NCBI RefSeq assembly: GCF_026967925.1
Contig: NZ_JAPVBI010000001.1
Location: 1,323,794-1,387,793 of the forward strand
From: Modestobacter sp. VKM Ac-2985
GTDB lineage: Bacteria; Actinomycetota; Actinomycetes; Mycobacteriales; Geodermatophilaceae
Length of the DNA: 64,000 nucleotides
Reading direction: 5' to 3'
Within the stretch, counting starts at the first letter, position 1; the number at the start of each line of letters is the position of its first letter. The position numbers were made by a program, and so were the translations under genes. This document shows, piece by piece, positions 29,501-38,344 of this stretch. The notes beneath the pieces were generated by a model. It was given only the letters and a program-made list of their open reading frames with translations. It was not told where the DNA came from and did no database searches.

Positions 29501-29869
29501 TCAGCGCGCCCGGCCGGCGTCGGCCGGGCTGGCGTCTGCGGAGCTGCGCTCGGCCGGGGTCTGGGCCGGCATCAGCGAGTCGAGGTCGAGCACCCGGACG
29601 TGGATGACGTTGCGCTGCTGCAGGGCCGCGCGCAGGGCGCGGTGCAGGCCGTCCTCCAGGTACGTCTCGCCCTGCCACTGCACCGCGTGCGGGAACAGGT
29701 CGCCGTAGAAGGTCGAGTCGTCGGCGAGCAGGGTGTCGAGGGCCAGCTCGCGCTTGGTCGTGACGAGGGTGTCCATCCGGATCTGCCGGGGCGGGATCAT
29801 CGCCCAGTCGCGGGTGGAGAAGCCGTGGTCGGGGTAGGGGCGTCCATCACGCACCGCCTTGAAGATCAG
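29501..29869 (-). CDS. Conserved actinobacterial protein, probable CTG start
   Basis: 122 aa if started at CTG 29869; the first ATG/GTG start is GTG 29854 (117 aa). I prefer CTG because GGGAGG (minus strand, 29882-29877) lies 7 nt before it, while nothing suitable precedes the GTG, and because I recall relatives starting MIFKAV. Core: [52 protein letters not shown]. The last part resembles a small ParB-like fold, but no function is established. It is divergent from hrcA, as in other actinobacteria. Confidence 0.75.
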   Translation of the reverse strand: MIFKAVRDGRPYPDHGFSTRDWAMIPPRQIRMDTLVTTKRELALDTLLADDSTFYGDLFPHAVQWQGETYLEDGLHRALRAALQQRNVIHVRVLDLDSLMPAQTPAERSSADASPADAGRAR

Positions 29870-30025
29870 GGCTGAGCCTCCCGCTCCCCGGCCCCCCGGT
29901 GGGGTCCGTCGACCCGAATCACACTAGTGGTGCCCAGCGGCCATCGCCGACGCCTGATCGGACGGTATCGATCCCATCTGGCGGTGGGGCACCGCGAGCC
30001 GGAGGACGCCCTGGCCGGCCGGTCG

Positions 30026-30056
30026 TATGCTGGCACTCGGTCCACGCGAGTGCCAG
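30026..30056 (+). promoter_or_regulatory. CIRCE operator and -10 box of hrcA-dnaJ
   Basis: CTGGCACTC (30030-30038), a 9-nt spacer, and GAGTGCCAG (30048-30056): a perfect inverted repeat matching the CIRCE consensus with C/G at its ends. A TATGCT -10 box (30026-30031) overlaps the left arm, so HrcA bound here would block its own operon. About 58 nt of leader follow. Confidence 0.88.
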
Positions 30057-30114
30057 GCACCTGCCCGGGGCAGCCACCGCGGACCACGTCGATCCGGTAC
30101 GGGAGGTGTCAGCC

Positions 30115-31137
30115 GTGGCGCACGACGACCGGCGCCTGCGGGTGCTGCGGGCGATCGTCCAGGACTACGTCTCCACCAACGACCCGGTGGGGAGCAAGGC
30201 CCTGGCCGCCCGCTACGACCTCGGGGTGAGCCCGGCCACCATCCGCAACGACATGGCGGTGCTGGAGGAGGAGGGCTACATCACCCAGCCGCACACCAGT
30301 GCCGGCCGGGTGCCCACCGACAAGGGCTACCGCTTCTTCGTCGACCGGCTGAGTGCGATCAAGCCGCTGTCGGCCGCCGAGCGGAAGGCGATCGAGAAGT
30401 TCCTCGACGGCGCCGTCGACCTGCACGACGTGCTCGGCCGCAGCGTCCGGCTGCTGGCCCAGCTGACCCGCCAGGTCGCCGTCGTGCAGTACCCGACGCT
30501 GTCGCGCAGTGCCGTCCGGCACCTGGAGCTGGTGCCGCTGTCGACGTCCCGGCTGCTGATGGTGCTGATCACCGACACCGGCCGGGTCGAGCAGCGCGTG
30601 GTGGAGGTGCCGGTCGACACCGAGGCCGAGACGGTCGCCGAGCTGCGCACGCTGCTCAACACCGCCTTCACCGGCGCGAAGCTGGGGGAGGCCAGCGACA
30701 AGGTCGGTGACCTGGTCGACAACTCCGCCCCGCACCTCCGCCCGCTCGTCGCCGCGGTGAGCGCGACCATGCTGGAGACCCTGGTCGAGCCCTCCGAGGA
30801 CCGGCTGGTCATCGGCGGGACGGCCAACCTCGCGCAGGGCAGCGCCCTGGACTTCCCCGGCACCTTCCGGCCGTTGCTGGAGGCGCTGGAAGAACAGGTG
30901 GTGGTCCTGCGGTTGATGGCCGAGGTGGGGCCCAGCACGGTGACCGTGAGCATCGGTGAGGAGAACGAGCACGAGGCGCTGACCGCCGCGTCGTTCGTCT
31001 CCGTGGGCTACGGGTCCGGCGACCAGGCGCTCGGTGGCCTGGGTGTCGTCGGCCCCACCCGGATGGACTACGCAGGGAACATCGCCGCGGTACGAGCCGT
31101 GGCCCGCTACGTCGGCCATCTGCTGGCCGAGAGCTGA
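30115..31137 (+). CDS. hrcA: Heat-inducible transcription repressor HrcA
   Basis: 340 aa from GTG 30115 with GGGAGG upstream. The N-terminal winged helix contains [30 protein letters not shown] and [14 protein letters not shown]. HrcA represses heat-shock genes through CIRCE, and one lies 59 nt upstream of this start. It forms an operon with dnaJ (gap 16 nt) and rsmE. Confidence 0.96.
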   Translation: MAHDDRRLRVLRAIVQDYVSTNDPVGSKALAARYDLGVSPATIRNDMAVLEEEGYITQPHTSAGRVPTDKGYRFFVDRLSAIKPLSAAERKAIEKFLDGAVDLHDVLGRSVRLLAQLTRQVAVVQYPTLSRSAVRHLELVPLSTSRLLMVLITDTGRVEQRVVEVPVDTEAETVAELRTLLNTAFTGAKLGEASDKVGDLVDNSAPHLRPLVAAVSATMLETLVEPSEDRLVIGGTANLAQGSALDFPGTFRPLLEALEEQVVVLRLMAEVGPSTVTVSIGEENEHEALTAASFVSVGYGSGDQALGGLGVVGPTRMDYAGNIAAVRAVARYVGHLLAES

Positions 31138-31153
31138 GGACTGAGAACGCTTC

Positions 31154-32293
31154 ATGGCAACCGACTACTACGGCGTGCTGGGCCTTGCCCGCGGGGCCAG
31201 TGACGCCGAGATCAAGCGCGCCTACCGCAAGATGGCGCGCGACCTGCACCCCGACGTCAACCCCGAGCCGGGCGCGAAGGAGAAGTTCGGCGAGGTCAGC
31301 CGGGCCTACGAGGCGCTGACCGACCCGGACAAGCGTCGGATCATCGACCTCGGCGGTGACCCCTACGAGACCGGGGGTGGCCGCGGCGGCAGCCCGTTCG
31401 GCAACGCCGCCGGCTTCGGCGGCCTCGGCGACATCATGGACGCCTTCTTCGGCGGTGCGGGCGGCGGACGCGGGCCGCGCGGCCGCACCCGGGAGGGCGA
31501 GGACGCGCTGATCCGGGTCGAGCTGGACCTGGACGAGACGGTGTTCGGCACGACGACGGAGGTCACCGTCGACACCGCCGTGCTCTGCGACGTCTGCACC
31601 GGTGCCGGCACCGCACCCGGCACCCACCCGGAGACCTGCTCGACCTGCAACGGCCGCGGCGAGGTGCAGAGCGTGCAGCGCTCCTTCCTCGGCCAGGTCA
31701 TCGCCAGCCGCCCGTGCCCCACCTGCCAGGCCACCGGCCAGGTCATCCCCAACCCGTGCCCGAAGTGCGCCGGTGACGGCCGGGTGCGCTCCCGCCGCAC
31801 CATCCCGGTGAAGGTCCCGGCCGGCGTCGAGGACGGCATGCGGATCCGGCTGGCCGGCTACGGCGAGGTCGGCCCCGGGGGCGGCCCGGCCGGCGACCTC
31901 TACGTCGAGGTCCGTGAGCGCCCGCACGACGTCTTCACCCGCGACGGCGAGGACCTGCACTGCCGGGTCACGCTGCCGATGACCGCGGCGGCGCTGGGCA
32001 CCACGCTCAAGCTGGAGACCCTCGACGGCATCGAGGACCTCACGATCAAGGCCGGCACCCAGTCCGGCAGCGTGCTCACCCTGCGGGCCCACGGAGCCCC
32101 GCGGCTGCGGGGCACCGGCCGGGGCAACCTGCTCGTCCACCTGGACGTGCAGACGCCGACCCGGCTCGACGGGCGTCAGTCCGAGCTGCTGCGCGAGCTG
32201 GCCGGGCTGCGCGGTGAGGACCTCACCGACGGCAACAGCGCCAACCACGGTGGCCTCTTCACCCGGGTGCGCGACGCGTTCAACGGCCGATGA
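31154..32293 (+). CDS. dnaJ: Chaperone DnaJ
   Basis: 379 aa. J domain at residues 1-70 with HPD (32-34), Gly/Phe-rich linker (about 74-115), and four zinc-finger repeats ([32 protein letters not shown]) in the middle, then the C-terminal substrate-binding domain. Co-chaperone that delivers unfolded proteins to DnaK. This is the DnaJ2 type found with hrcA in actinobacteria; dnaK and grpE are not in the window. Expected to be under HrcA/CIRCE control. Confidence 0.96.
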   Translation: MATDYYGVLGLARGASDAEIKRAYRKMARDLHPDVNPEPGAKEKFGEVSRAYEALTDPDKRRIIDLGGDPYETGGGRGGSPFGNAAGFGGLGDIMDAFFGGAGGGRGPRGRTREGEDALIRVELDLDETVFGTTTEVTVDTAVLCDVCTGAGTAPGTHPETCSTCNGRGEVQSVQRSFLGQVIASRPCPTCQATGQVIPNPCPKCAGDGRVRSRRTIPVKVPAGVEDGMRIRLAGYGEVGPGGGPAGDLYVEVRERPHDVFTRDGEDLHCRVTLPMTAAALGTTLKLETLDGIEDLTIKAGTQSGSVLTLRAHGAPRLRGTGRGNLLVHLDVQTPTRLDGRQSELLRELAGLRGEDLTDGNSANHGGLFTRVRDAFNGR

Positions 32294-33048
32294 GCCAGGC
32301 CCCGGACGCGCCCACCGCCGACGGTGCCCCGCTCTTCCTGCTCGACCAGGTGCCGGACGGCGACGTCCTCACCGTGGACGGGGCGGAGGGCCGGCACGCC
32401 GTCGACGTGCTACGGCTCGGGGCCGGTGAGCGCGTCCGGGTGAGCGACGGGCGGGGGCTGCTGGTCGAGGGCTCGGTGCTCGCGGCCGAGGGGTCGGCGC
32501 TGCGCGTCCAGGTGCTCACCCGGCACGACGTCCCCGCGCCGCAGCCGGAGTTCGTGCTGGTGCAGGCGCTGCCCAAGGGCGACCGGGGCCCGCTCGCCGT
32601 CGACCTCGCCACCGAGCTGGGCGTCGACCGGATCGTGCCGTGGACGGCGGCCCGCTGCGTCACCCGGTGGCGGGAGGACCGGGTCGACAAGGGCCTGGCC
32701 AAGTGGCGCTCGGCCGCCCGGGCCGCGACCAAGCAGGCCCGCCGGCCGCGGGTGCCCGAGGTGACGGAGCCGATGAGCACGCGCCAGGTCTGCGGGATGC
32801 TCGCCGACGTCGACCTGGCGCTGGTGCTGCACGAGCAGGCCCGCCAGCCGTTCGCGCAGGTCGAGGTGCCGACGACCGGGGCGATCGCCGTCATCGTCGG
32901 CCCCGAGGGCGGGCTCACCGACGGCGAGGTGGTCGCCTTCCGGGCGGCCGGCGCCCACTCGGTGCGCCTCGGTCCCGAGGTGCTCCGGACGTCGACCGCC
33001 GGCGCCGCCGCACTGGCTGCGCTGAGCGTCCGCACCCGCTGGGCCTGA
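32290..33048 (+). CDS. rsmE: 16S rRNA (uracil-1498-N3)-methyltransferase
   Basis: 252 aa, ATGA overlap with dnaJ. N-terminal PUA-like part ([16 protein letters not shown]), C-terminal SPOUT methyltransferase with the trefoil-knot SAM loop [12 protein letters not shown] and [12 protein letters not shown]. Methylates U1498 of 16S rRNA. The hrcA-dnaJ-rsmE order is conserved widely. Confidence 0.94.
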   Translation: MSQAPDAPTADGAPLFLLDQVPDGDVLTVDGAEGRHAVDVLRLGAGERVRVSDGRGLLVEGSVLAAEGSALRVQVLTRHDVPAPQPEFVLVQALPKGDRGPLAVDLATELGVDRIVPWTAARCVTRWREDRVDKGLAKWRSAARAATKQARRPRVPEVTEPMSTRQVCGMLADVDLALVLHEQARQPFAQVEVPTTGAIAVIVGPEGGLTDGEVVAFRAAGAHSVRLGPEVLRTSTAGAAALAALSVRTRWA

Positions 33049-33060
33049 CGCTCGACTGAG

Positions 33061-33112
33061 CAGTTGTGGTCGCCGACACGGCCGGACACGCCGGGGACGA
33101 CGACCACGACTG
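33061..33112. terminator. Inverted repeat between convergent rsmE and the PhnE-like gene
   Basis: CAGTTGTGGTCG (33061-33072) and CGACCACGACTG (33101-33112), 11 of 12 pairs, 28 nt apart with further pairing inside. Probable bidirectional terminator. Confidence 0.5.
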
Positions 33113-33133
33113 CGCACTCGGCGGCCGGCGACC

Positions 33134-34750
33134 TCACCGCAGGGCGGCCCGGGCGCGGGCGCTGACCAGGTCGACCGCGGCGGTCAGCGCGATCACCGCC
33201 ACCAGCACGGTGGTCACGGCGCCCCAGTCGAAGGCCGACACCCGGGAGGCGAGCAGTGCGCCGAGCCCGCCGGCGCCGAGCAGCCCGACCAGCACGGTGT
33301 CCCGGATCGCCACCTCCCAGCGGTAGAGCGCGAAGGCCAGCACCGGCCCGGTCGCCGCCGGGAGGACCCCGTAGAGCCAGCCGCCCACCGGCCTGGCGCC
33401 CATCGCCGTCAGCGCGGCCCGGGGGCGCGGGTCCAGTTCCTCGGTGGCCTCCGCGGCCAGCCGGCCCAGCACGCCGAGCGTGTAGACGCCCAGCGCCAGC
33501 GCCCCGGGGAGCACGCCGGGCAGCAGCACGAACAGCAGCACGAGGGCCCACACCGGCGGCGGCACGGCGCGCAGCAGCAGCAGCGCCAGCCGGACGGCGC
33601 TCCCGGTCACCCGCCGGAGCACCGGTGCGTCCCGCGGGGGGTGCGCGGCCACCCCGGCCAGCAGCACCGCCCCGGCGGTGGCGACGGCGATCGCGATCAC
33701 CGACATCTGCAGCGTGTCGACCGCGGCGACCGCGACCGCGGAGAGCAGCGGCCCGTCGACGTCCGGGGGCCAGGCGGCCGAGAGGACGTAGCGCAGCTGC
33801 TCGCCGGTCCGGTCGGCGACCAGGGTGGCGGGGGAGATCGCCAGGTACCACCACGCCCAGACGATCGCGGCCAGCGTGCCCAGCACCGCCGTGGAGAGCA
33901 TCGGGTCCCGACGCAGCCGGTCCCCGGACGAGCGCGGTGCGGCCACCCGCCGGCGTACCGCGCGGCCGCCGACGTCGGCGAGCAGGCACAGCAGCGCGAG
34001 GGCGTACACGCAGGACCACACCTGCTCCCAGCGCAGCGAGCTGAACGACAGCAGCAGCTGGTAGCCCAGCCCGCCGGCGCCGATCAGCCCGAGCACCACG
34101 GCCGAGCGCACCGCGCACTCCAGCCGGTAGAAGGAGTAGGACAGCAGTCCGCCCGACGCCGGGGGCAGCAGCCCGTACAGCGCGGCCGGCACCCGCCCCG
34201 CCCCGCCGGCCAGCAGTGCCTCGTAGCCGCCGCGCGGCACCTCGTCGAGCAGGTCGGCGAAGACCTTCGCGGTCACCGCGCCGTAGGGGACGCCGATCGC
34301 CAGCACCCCCACCCAGGGGTCCAGCCCGAGCAGGTTGACCAGCAGCAGCCCCCACACCGCCTCGTGCAGCCCCCGGGGGACGGCGAGCGCCCCGCGGGAC
34401 AGCGTCCAGCCCAGCCTGCGTCGTCCCCAGGTGGTGCGGGCGACCGCCACCGCGCCGACCGCACCCAGCAGCACGGCCAGCGCCGCCCCCAGGGCGGCGT
34501 AGGCGACGGTGACCAGCACCGAGTCGGCGAGCACCCGGAGGAACTCGCCGTCCAGGGCGGGGGAGAGGGCGGCGGAGGCGAACCGGCCGAACTGTCCGGC
34601 GCCGGCCGGGTTGACGACGTCGCCGGCGAACGCCCCGGCCCCGGCCAGCGACCAGCCGAGGACGGCGAGCGCGCCCAGCCCCCACGCCCAGCGGCGCCGC
34701 ACCCGGTTCAGCCGTGGCGGCGCCTGCGGCCGGTCCAGGACGACGGTCAC
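33134..34750 (-). CDS. PhnE-like ABC permease, two permease domains fused
   Basis: 538 aa from GTG 34750. It holds two copies of the PhnE-type permease domain: one at about 30-265 with AVPRGLHEAVWGLL and GLIGAGGLGYQLL, one at about 290-538 with TEELDPRPRAALTAMGA and GLLGAGGLGALL. Usual phosphonate importers use two separate or identical PhnE chains of about 270 aa. With the ATPase and binding protein upstream it forms a complete oxyanion importer. The GTG start lies just inside the end of the ATPase gene (4-nt overlap). Confidence 0.87.
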   Translation of the reverse strand: MTVVLDRPQAPPRLNRVRRRWAWGLGALAVLGWSLAGAGAFAGDVVNPAGAGQFGRFASAALSPALDGEFLRVLADSVLVTVAYAALGAALAVLLGAVGAVAVARTTWGRRRLGWTLSRGALAVPRGLHEAVWGLLLVNLLGLDPWVGVLAIGVPYGAVTAKVFADLLDEVPRGGYEALLAGGAGRVPAALYGLLPPASGGLLSYSFYRLECAVRSAVVLGLIGAGGLGYQLLLSFSSLRWEQVWSCVYALALLCLLADVGGRAVRRRVAAPRSSGDRLRRDPMLSTAVLGTLAAIVWAWWYLAISPATLVADRTGEQLRYVLSAAWPPDVDGPLLSAVAVAAVDTLQMSVIAIAVATAGAVLLAGVAAHPPRDAPVLRRVTGSAVRLALLLLRAVPPPVWALVLLFVLLPGVLPGALALGVYTLGVLGRLAAEATEELDPRPRAALTAMGARPVGGWLYGVLPAATGPVLAFALYRWEVAIRDTVLVGLLGAGGLGALLASRVSAFDWGAVTTVLVAVIALTAAVDLVSARARAALR

Positions 34751-35493
34751 CGCGGGGCGCCGTAGAAGTCGGCCAGGTCCCCGACCGTCAGCGCGGCCGC
34801 GGGCGCGTCGAGCACCACCCGGCCCTCGACCAGGCCGACCACCCGGGTGCAGTGCCGCAGCGCCAGCGCCGGGTCGTGCAGCGAGGCGACCAGCGCGCCA
34901 CCGCGGTCGGCGGCCAGCCCGGCGAGCAGGGCGAGGGCACGCTCGGCCAGCACCGGGTCCAGCGCCGACGCCGGTTCGTCGGCGAGCACCAGCTCCGGCT
35001 GCTTCACCAGCAGCCGGGCGAGCGCCACCCGTTGCCGCTGGCCGCCGGAGAGCCGTTCGGTGCGCTCGAACACCCGGTCGGCCAGCCCGACCTGCTCCAG
35101 CGCGGCGAGCACCTCGGGCAGCCCCTGCGGGCGCACCAGCGACCACGCGGCCCGCCAGGCCGGCCAGTGGGACAGCCGCCCGGCGTTGACGTTGTGCACC
35201 ACCCGCAGCTGACCGACGAGCTCCAGGTGCTGGTGGACGGTGCCGACCCGGGCGCGCAGCTCCCGCTGGGACCGGCCCCGCAGCGTCGTGGGGTCGGTCC
35301 CGAGCACCTCGACGGTGCCGGCGGTGGGCGGCACCGAGCCGTTGACCAGCCCGAGCAGCGTCGACTTGCCGGCTCCCGAGGGGCCGACCAGGGCCACCCG
35401 CTGGCCGGCGTCGACGGTGAGGTCGACGCCGGCCAGGGCGCGGGTGGTGCCGTAGCGGACCTCGACGCCGTCCAGCCGGAGGACGGCGGTCAG
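34747..35493 (-). CDS. PhnC-like ABC ATPase, probable CTG start
   Basis: 248 aa from CTG 35493. No ATG or GTG lies between the binding-protein stop and the conserved opening LRLDGVEVRYG. CTG overlaps that stop as CTGA, copying the usual ATGA/GTGA coupling, so CTG is the likely start. Walker A GPSGAGKST, signature LSGGQRQRVALARLLV, Walker B LVLADEPASALDP. ATPase of a phosphonate-type oxyanion importer, acting with the genes on both sides. Confidence 0.82.
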   Translation of the reverse strand: MTAVLRLDGVEVRYGTTRALAGVDLTVDAGQRVALVGPSGAGKSTLLGLVNGSVPPTAGTVEVLGTDPTTLRGRSQRELRARVGTVHQHLELVGQLRVVHNVNAGRLSHWPAWRAAWSLVRPQGLPEVLAALEQVGLADRVFERTERLSGGQRQRVALARLLVKQPELVLADEPASALDPVLAERALALLAGLAADRGGALVASLHDPALALRHCTRVVGLVEGRVVLDAPAAALTVGDLADFYGAPR

Positions 35494-36452
35494 CTGATCA
35501 GCCCCAGGTCGCGGCCGACCGCCTCGATCTGGTCGTAGTTGGCCGCCTCGGTCGGGATGAACGCCCCGGCGCCGAAGAGCTCCAGCACCTCGTCCCCGGC
35601 GGGCAGGCCGGTGAAGTACTCGAGCAGCCGGTCGGGCAGGTCCGCACCCAGTCGCTCGACCGCTTGGGGGCCGGCCAGCCAGTGGTAGTCGTGGTACTCC
35701 GGCGTGCGGGCGTACTGGACGACGGCGGCCGGGTCGACCGTGCCGTCCTCGAGCCGTGCGGCCCACACCTGCTCGTTCAGCACCCCGGCCTGGTAGCTGC
35801 CGCTGGCCACCAGCGAGATCGTCGCGTCGTGCGAGCCGGAGAAGCCGGGCCCGGCGGGGAAGCCCTCCGGGTCGACTGCCTGCTCGGACAGGAAGTACGC
35901 GGGCATCAGCCGGCCGGACGTCGACGTCTCGCTGCCGTAGGTGAAGCGCAGGTCGGCCAGCGGGGTGAGGTCGTCGGCCGGGGTCAGCCCGGTGTCGGCG
36001 TTGACGATGAACACCGAGGTGAAGGACTCGTCGATGTCGCGCTGGGCGACCGGCTCGGCGCCGAGGGTCTGCAGCCGGGCCTGCACGCCGGTGAGACCGC
36101 CGAACCAGACGAGGTCGAGGTCGCCGGTGCGGAAGAGGGAGACGGCGGCGCCGTAGTCGGTGACCGGCTGGTAGGTGACGTCGAGGTCCAGCGCCTCCGA
36201 CATCGAGTCGGCCAGCGTGCCGAACAGCCGCTGCAGGACCTCGGGGTCCTGGTCGGGGATCGCGCCGATGGTGAGCGAGCCGCGGGTGCCGGACGACGAG
36301 CCGGCCGAGCCCCCGGACGACGACACGGGGGAGTCGCGGCCGCAGGCGGCGAGCCCGGCCGCGAGGACCGCGGCGCTCCCGGCGAGGAGGCTGCGCCTGC
36401 TCAGTGCGTGTTCTCCGAAGCCACCCGACCGGACGGCGCGACGGCTGCTCAC
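35490..36452 (-). CDS. PhnD-like periplasmic-binding lipoprotein (phosphonate or selenium oxyanion)
   Basis: 320 aa from GTG 36452. A twin-Arg-like SRRSLLAGSAAVLAAGLAAC leader ends in a lipobox with Cys at about residue 37. The PhnD family core shows TIGAIPDQDPE, DLVWFGGLTGVQ and TYGSETSTSGRLMP, the oxyanion-binding segment. A PhnD branch has been linked to selenate uptake because it occurs with selD; this organism has the Sec pathway, so selenium oxyanion uptake is possible. Phosphonate or phosphite cannot be excluded; no phosphonate-degrading genes are nearby. Confidence 0.85.
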   Translation of the reverse strand: MSSRRAVRSGGFGEHALSRRSLLAGSAAVLAAGLAACGRDSPVSSSGGSAGSSSGTRGSLTIGAIPDQDPEVLQRLFGTLADSMSEALDLDVTYQPVTDYGAAVSLFRTGDLDLVWFGGLTGVQARLQTLGAEPVAQRDIDESFTSVFIVNADTGLTPADDLTPLADLRFTYGSETSTSGRLMPAYFLSEQAVDPEGFPAGPGFSGSHDATISLVASGSYQAGVLNEQVWAARLEDGTVDPAAVVQYARTPEYHDYHWLAGPQAVERLGADLPDRLLEYFTGLPAGDEVLELFGAGAFIPTEAANYDQIEAVGRDLGLIS

Positions 36453-36563
36453 TACGTCCTCGGATGGGGCTGGGGCGCGGACACGGGAGACCTCCAGGAG
36501 CGTGGGGGACGGTGGACCGGCCCATCGTCACCCACGCCCGCTGCCCTGTCCTGCCCGGGTCCG

Positions 36564-37412
36564 TCAGCCGGCCGGGGCCGGCGCGGTCGCGCCCCAGCTG
36601 GCCAGCAGCGGCAGCTGGCGGGCGGTCAGCGACCCCGGTTCGGCGGTGTAGACGATCAGCCGCTGGTCGGGGTCGTGTGGTGCCGAGACGATCTCGATGT
36701 CGAAGGAGAGCGGCCCGGCGACCGGGTGCCGGATCCGTTTGGGCACCGAGGCGTAGTCGCGGACCCCCAGGTCGTCCCACCAGCGGGCGACGTCGGGGTC
36801 GGCTGCCCGGAGCTCCTCGATCAGGGCGTGCAGCGCGACGTCGTCGGGGTGTCGGGCGGCGTCCCGACGGAGGGACCCCACCGACGCTGCGGCGAACTGC
36901 GACCAGTTCACGATCCGTTCCCGGGCCTGCACGTCCAGGAACAGCCAGCGCAGCAGCGAGGACCCCGGCTCGAACGCCGTGCCGAGCACCGCGGTCAGCA
37001 GGGCGTTGCGGGCCAGGACCTCGCCGCGCTGGCCGAGGACGAGCGCCGGGAGGTGGTCCAGGCCGGTCATCAGGCGGAGCAGCCCGGGGTCGGCCTGCTG
37101 GGGGAGCGACGGTGTGGCCCGGCGGCGCCGGGTGGGTGCGGCGAGGTCACGCAGGTGGGCGTGCTCGACGTCGTCCAGGCGCAGGGCGCGGGCCAGGGCG
37201 TCGAGCACCGCGTCGGAGACGTTGGCCTGCCGGCCCTGCTCCAGCCGCGAGTAGTAGTCCGGGCTCAGCCCGGCCAGCACCGCCAGCTCCTCCTTGCGCA
37301 GCCCCGGCACCCGACGCGGGCCGGGGAAGGCCGTCATGCCGGCCTGGGCCGGGGTGAGCCGGTCGCGGCGGGAGCGCAGGAAGGCGCCCAGCGCGGCGCG
37401 GTCGGTCGGCAC
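36564..37412 (-). CDS. XRE-family regulator with MmyB-like ligand domain
   Basis: 282 aa from GTG 37412, 6 nt after TACCGT (37424-37419), so probably leaderless; the upstream in-frame ATG is rejected. N-terminal helix-turn-helix GLRKEELAVLAGLSPDYYSRLEQGR (about 33-57), then the MmyB/MltR-like PAS-type domain (LLRWLFLDVQARERIVNW, HPVAGPLSFDIE) that binds a lipid-like ligand. Such regulators usually sit divergently from the oxidoreductase they control, here the SDR at 37514. Confidence 0.9.
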   Translation of the reverse strand: MPTDRAALGAFLRSRRDRLTPAQAGMTAFPGPRRVPGLRKEELAVLAGLSPDYYSRLEQGRQANVSDAVLDALARALRLDDVEHAHLRDLAAPTRRRRATPSLPQQADPGLLRLMTGLDHLPALVLGQRGEVLARNALLTAVLGTAFEPGSSLLRWLFLDVQARERIVNWSQFAAASVGSLRRDAARHPDDVALHALIEELRAADPDVARWWDDLGVRDYASVPKRIRHPVAGPLSFDIEIVSAPHDPDQRLIVYTAEPGSLTARQLPLLASWGATAPAPAG

Positions 37413-37513
37413 GTGCTCACGGTAGGGGTGCCGCGAGGGGAACTGCCTGGTCACGCCATGCCCAGGCTGAGCCGGACCTGGCCCGGACCGGCGGCGCCGG
37501 GTCCAGTGGGGCC

Positions 37514-38308
37514 ATGACCTCCCCGACCGCACCGACCTCACCGACTCCTGCCGGCCGCCTGGCCGGCCGTACTGCACTCGTCACCGGCTCCACCAGCGGC
37601 ATCGGCGCCGCCATCGCCCGCGGCCTCGCCGCCGAGGGCGCCACCGTCGCGGTCAGCGGCCGGGACGCCGCCCGCGGCGAGGCCGTCGTCACCGGTATCA
37701 CCGCCGACGGCGGCCGGGCGGTGTTCGTCCCCGCGGACCTCGCCGGCAGCCACGCCGACCTGCGGACGTTCGCCGCCGCGGCCACAACGGCGCTCGGCGG
37801 GCGGGTCGACGTCCTGGTCAACAACGCCGGCATCTACCCGGTGACGGCCACGGCCGACCTGCCCGACGCCGACCTGGACGCGATGCTGGCGGTCAACGTC
37901 CGCGCCCCGCACGTGCTGGTCGGCGCCCTCGTCCCGGCGATGGCGGAGCGGGGCACCGGTGCGGTCGTGACGATCGGCTCCTGGATGGCCTCGGTGGGCA
38001 GCCCCTTCGGCGCGATGTACACCGCGACCAAGGCCGCCGCCGAGCAGCTGACCCGGGCCTGGGCGGCGGAGTTCGGCCCCCGCGGTGTGCGGGTCAACAC
38101 CGTGTCGCCGGGCGTCACCCGCACCCCGGGCAACGAGGCCGCCGGTGACGTCCTGGACGCGATGACCGCCACCACGCCGGCCGGCGTCGTCGTCCGGCCC
38201 GAGGACGTCGCCCACGGGGTGCTCTTCCTCGCCTCGGACGACGCGGCGATGGTGCACGGCATCACGCTCTACGTCGACGGTGGCATCACCGCGACGAAGC
38301 TGAGCTGA
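37514..38308 (+). CDS. Short-chain dehydrogenase/reductase
   Basis: 264 aa. Classical SDR: cofactor loop TGSTSGIG (about 24-31), NNAG (about 103-106), catalytic Ser in TIGSWMAS and Tyr-Lys in MYTATKAA. The C-terminal LYVDGG is typical of the FabG-like branch. NAD(P)-dependent oxidoreductase of unknown substrate, likely controlled by the divergent XRE regulator (102-nt gap). Confidence 0.9.
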   Translation: MTSPTAPTSPTPAGRLAGRTALVTGSTSGIGAAIARGLAAEGATVAVSGRDAARGEAVVTGITADGGRAVFVPADLAGSHADLRTFAAAATTALGGRVDVLVNNAGIYPVTATADLPDADLDAMLAVNVRAPHVLVGALVPAMAERGTGAVVTIGSWMASVGSPFGAMYTATKAAAEQLTRAWAAEFGPRGVRVNTVSPGVTRTPGNEAAGDVLDAMTATTPAGVVVRPEDVAHGVLFLASDDAAMVHGITLYVDGGITATKLS

Positions 38309-38344
38309 CGCAGGACGGGAGAGCACCCCGGTCCGGGGTCGCGG

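Noticed and set aside
36453..36563. Riboswitch upstream of the PhnD-like gene
   Set aside because: No recognisable conserved core; only GC-rich sequence with minor pairing.
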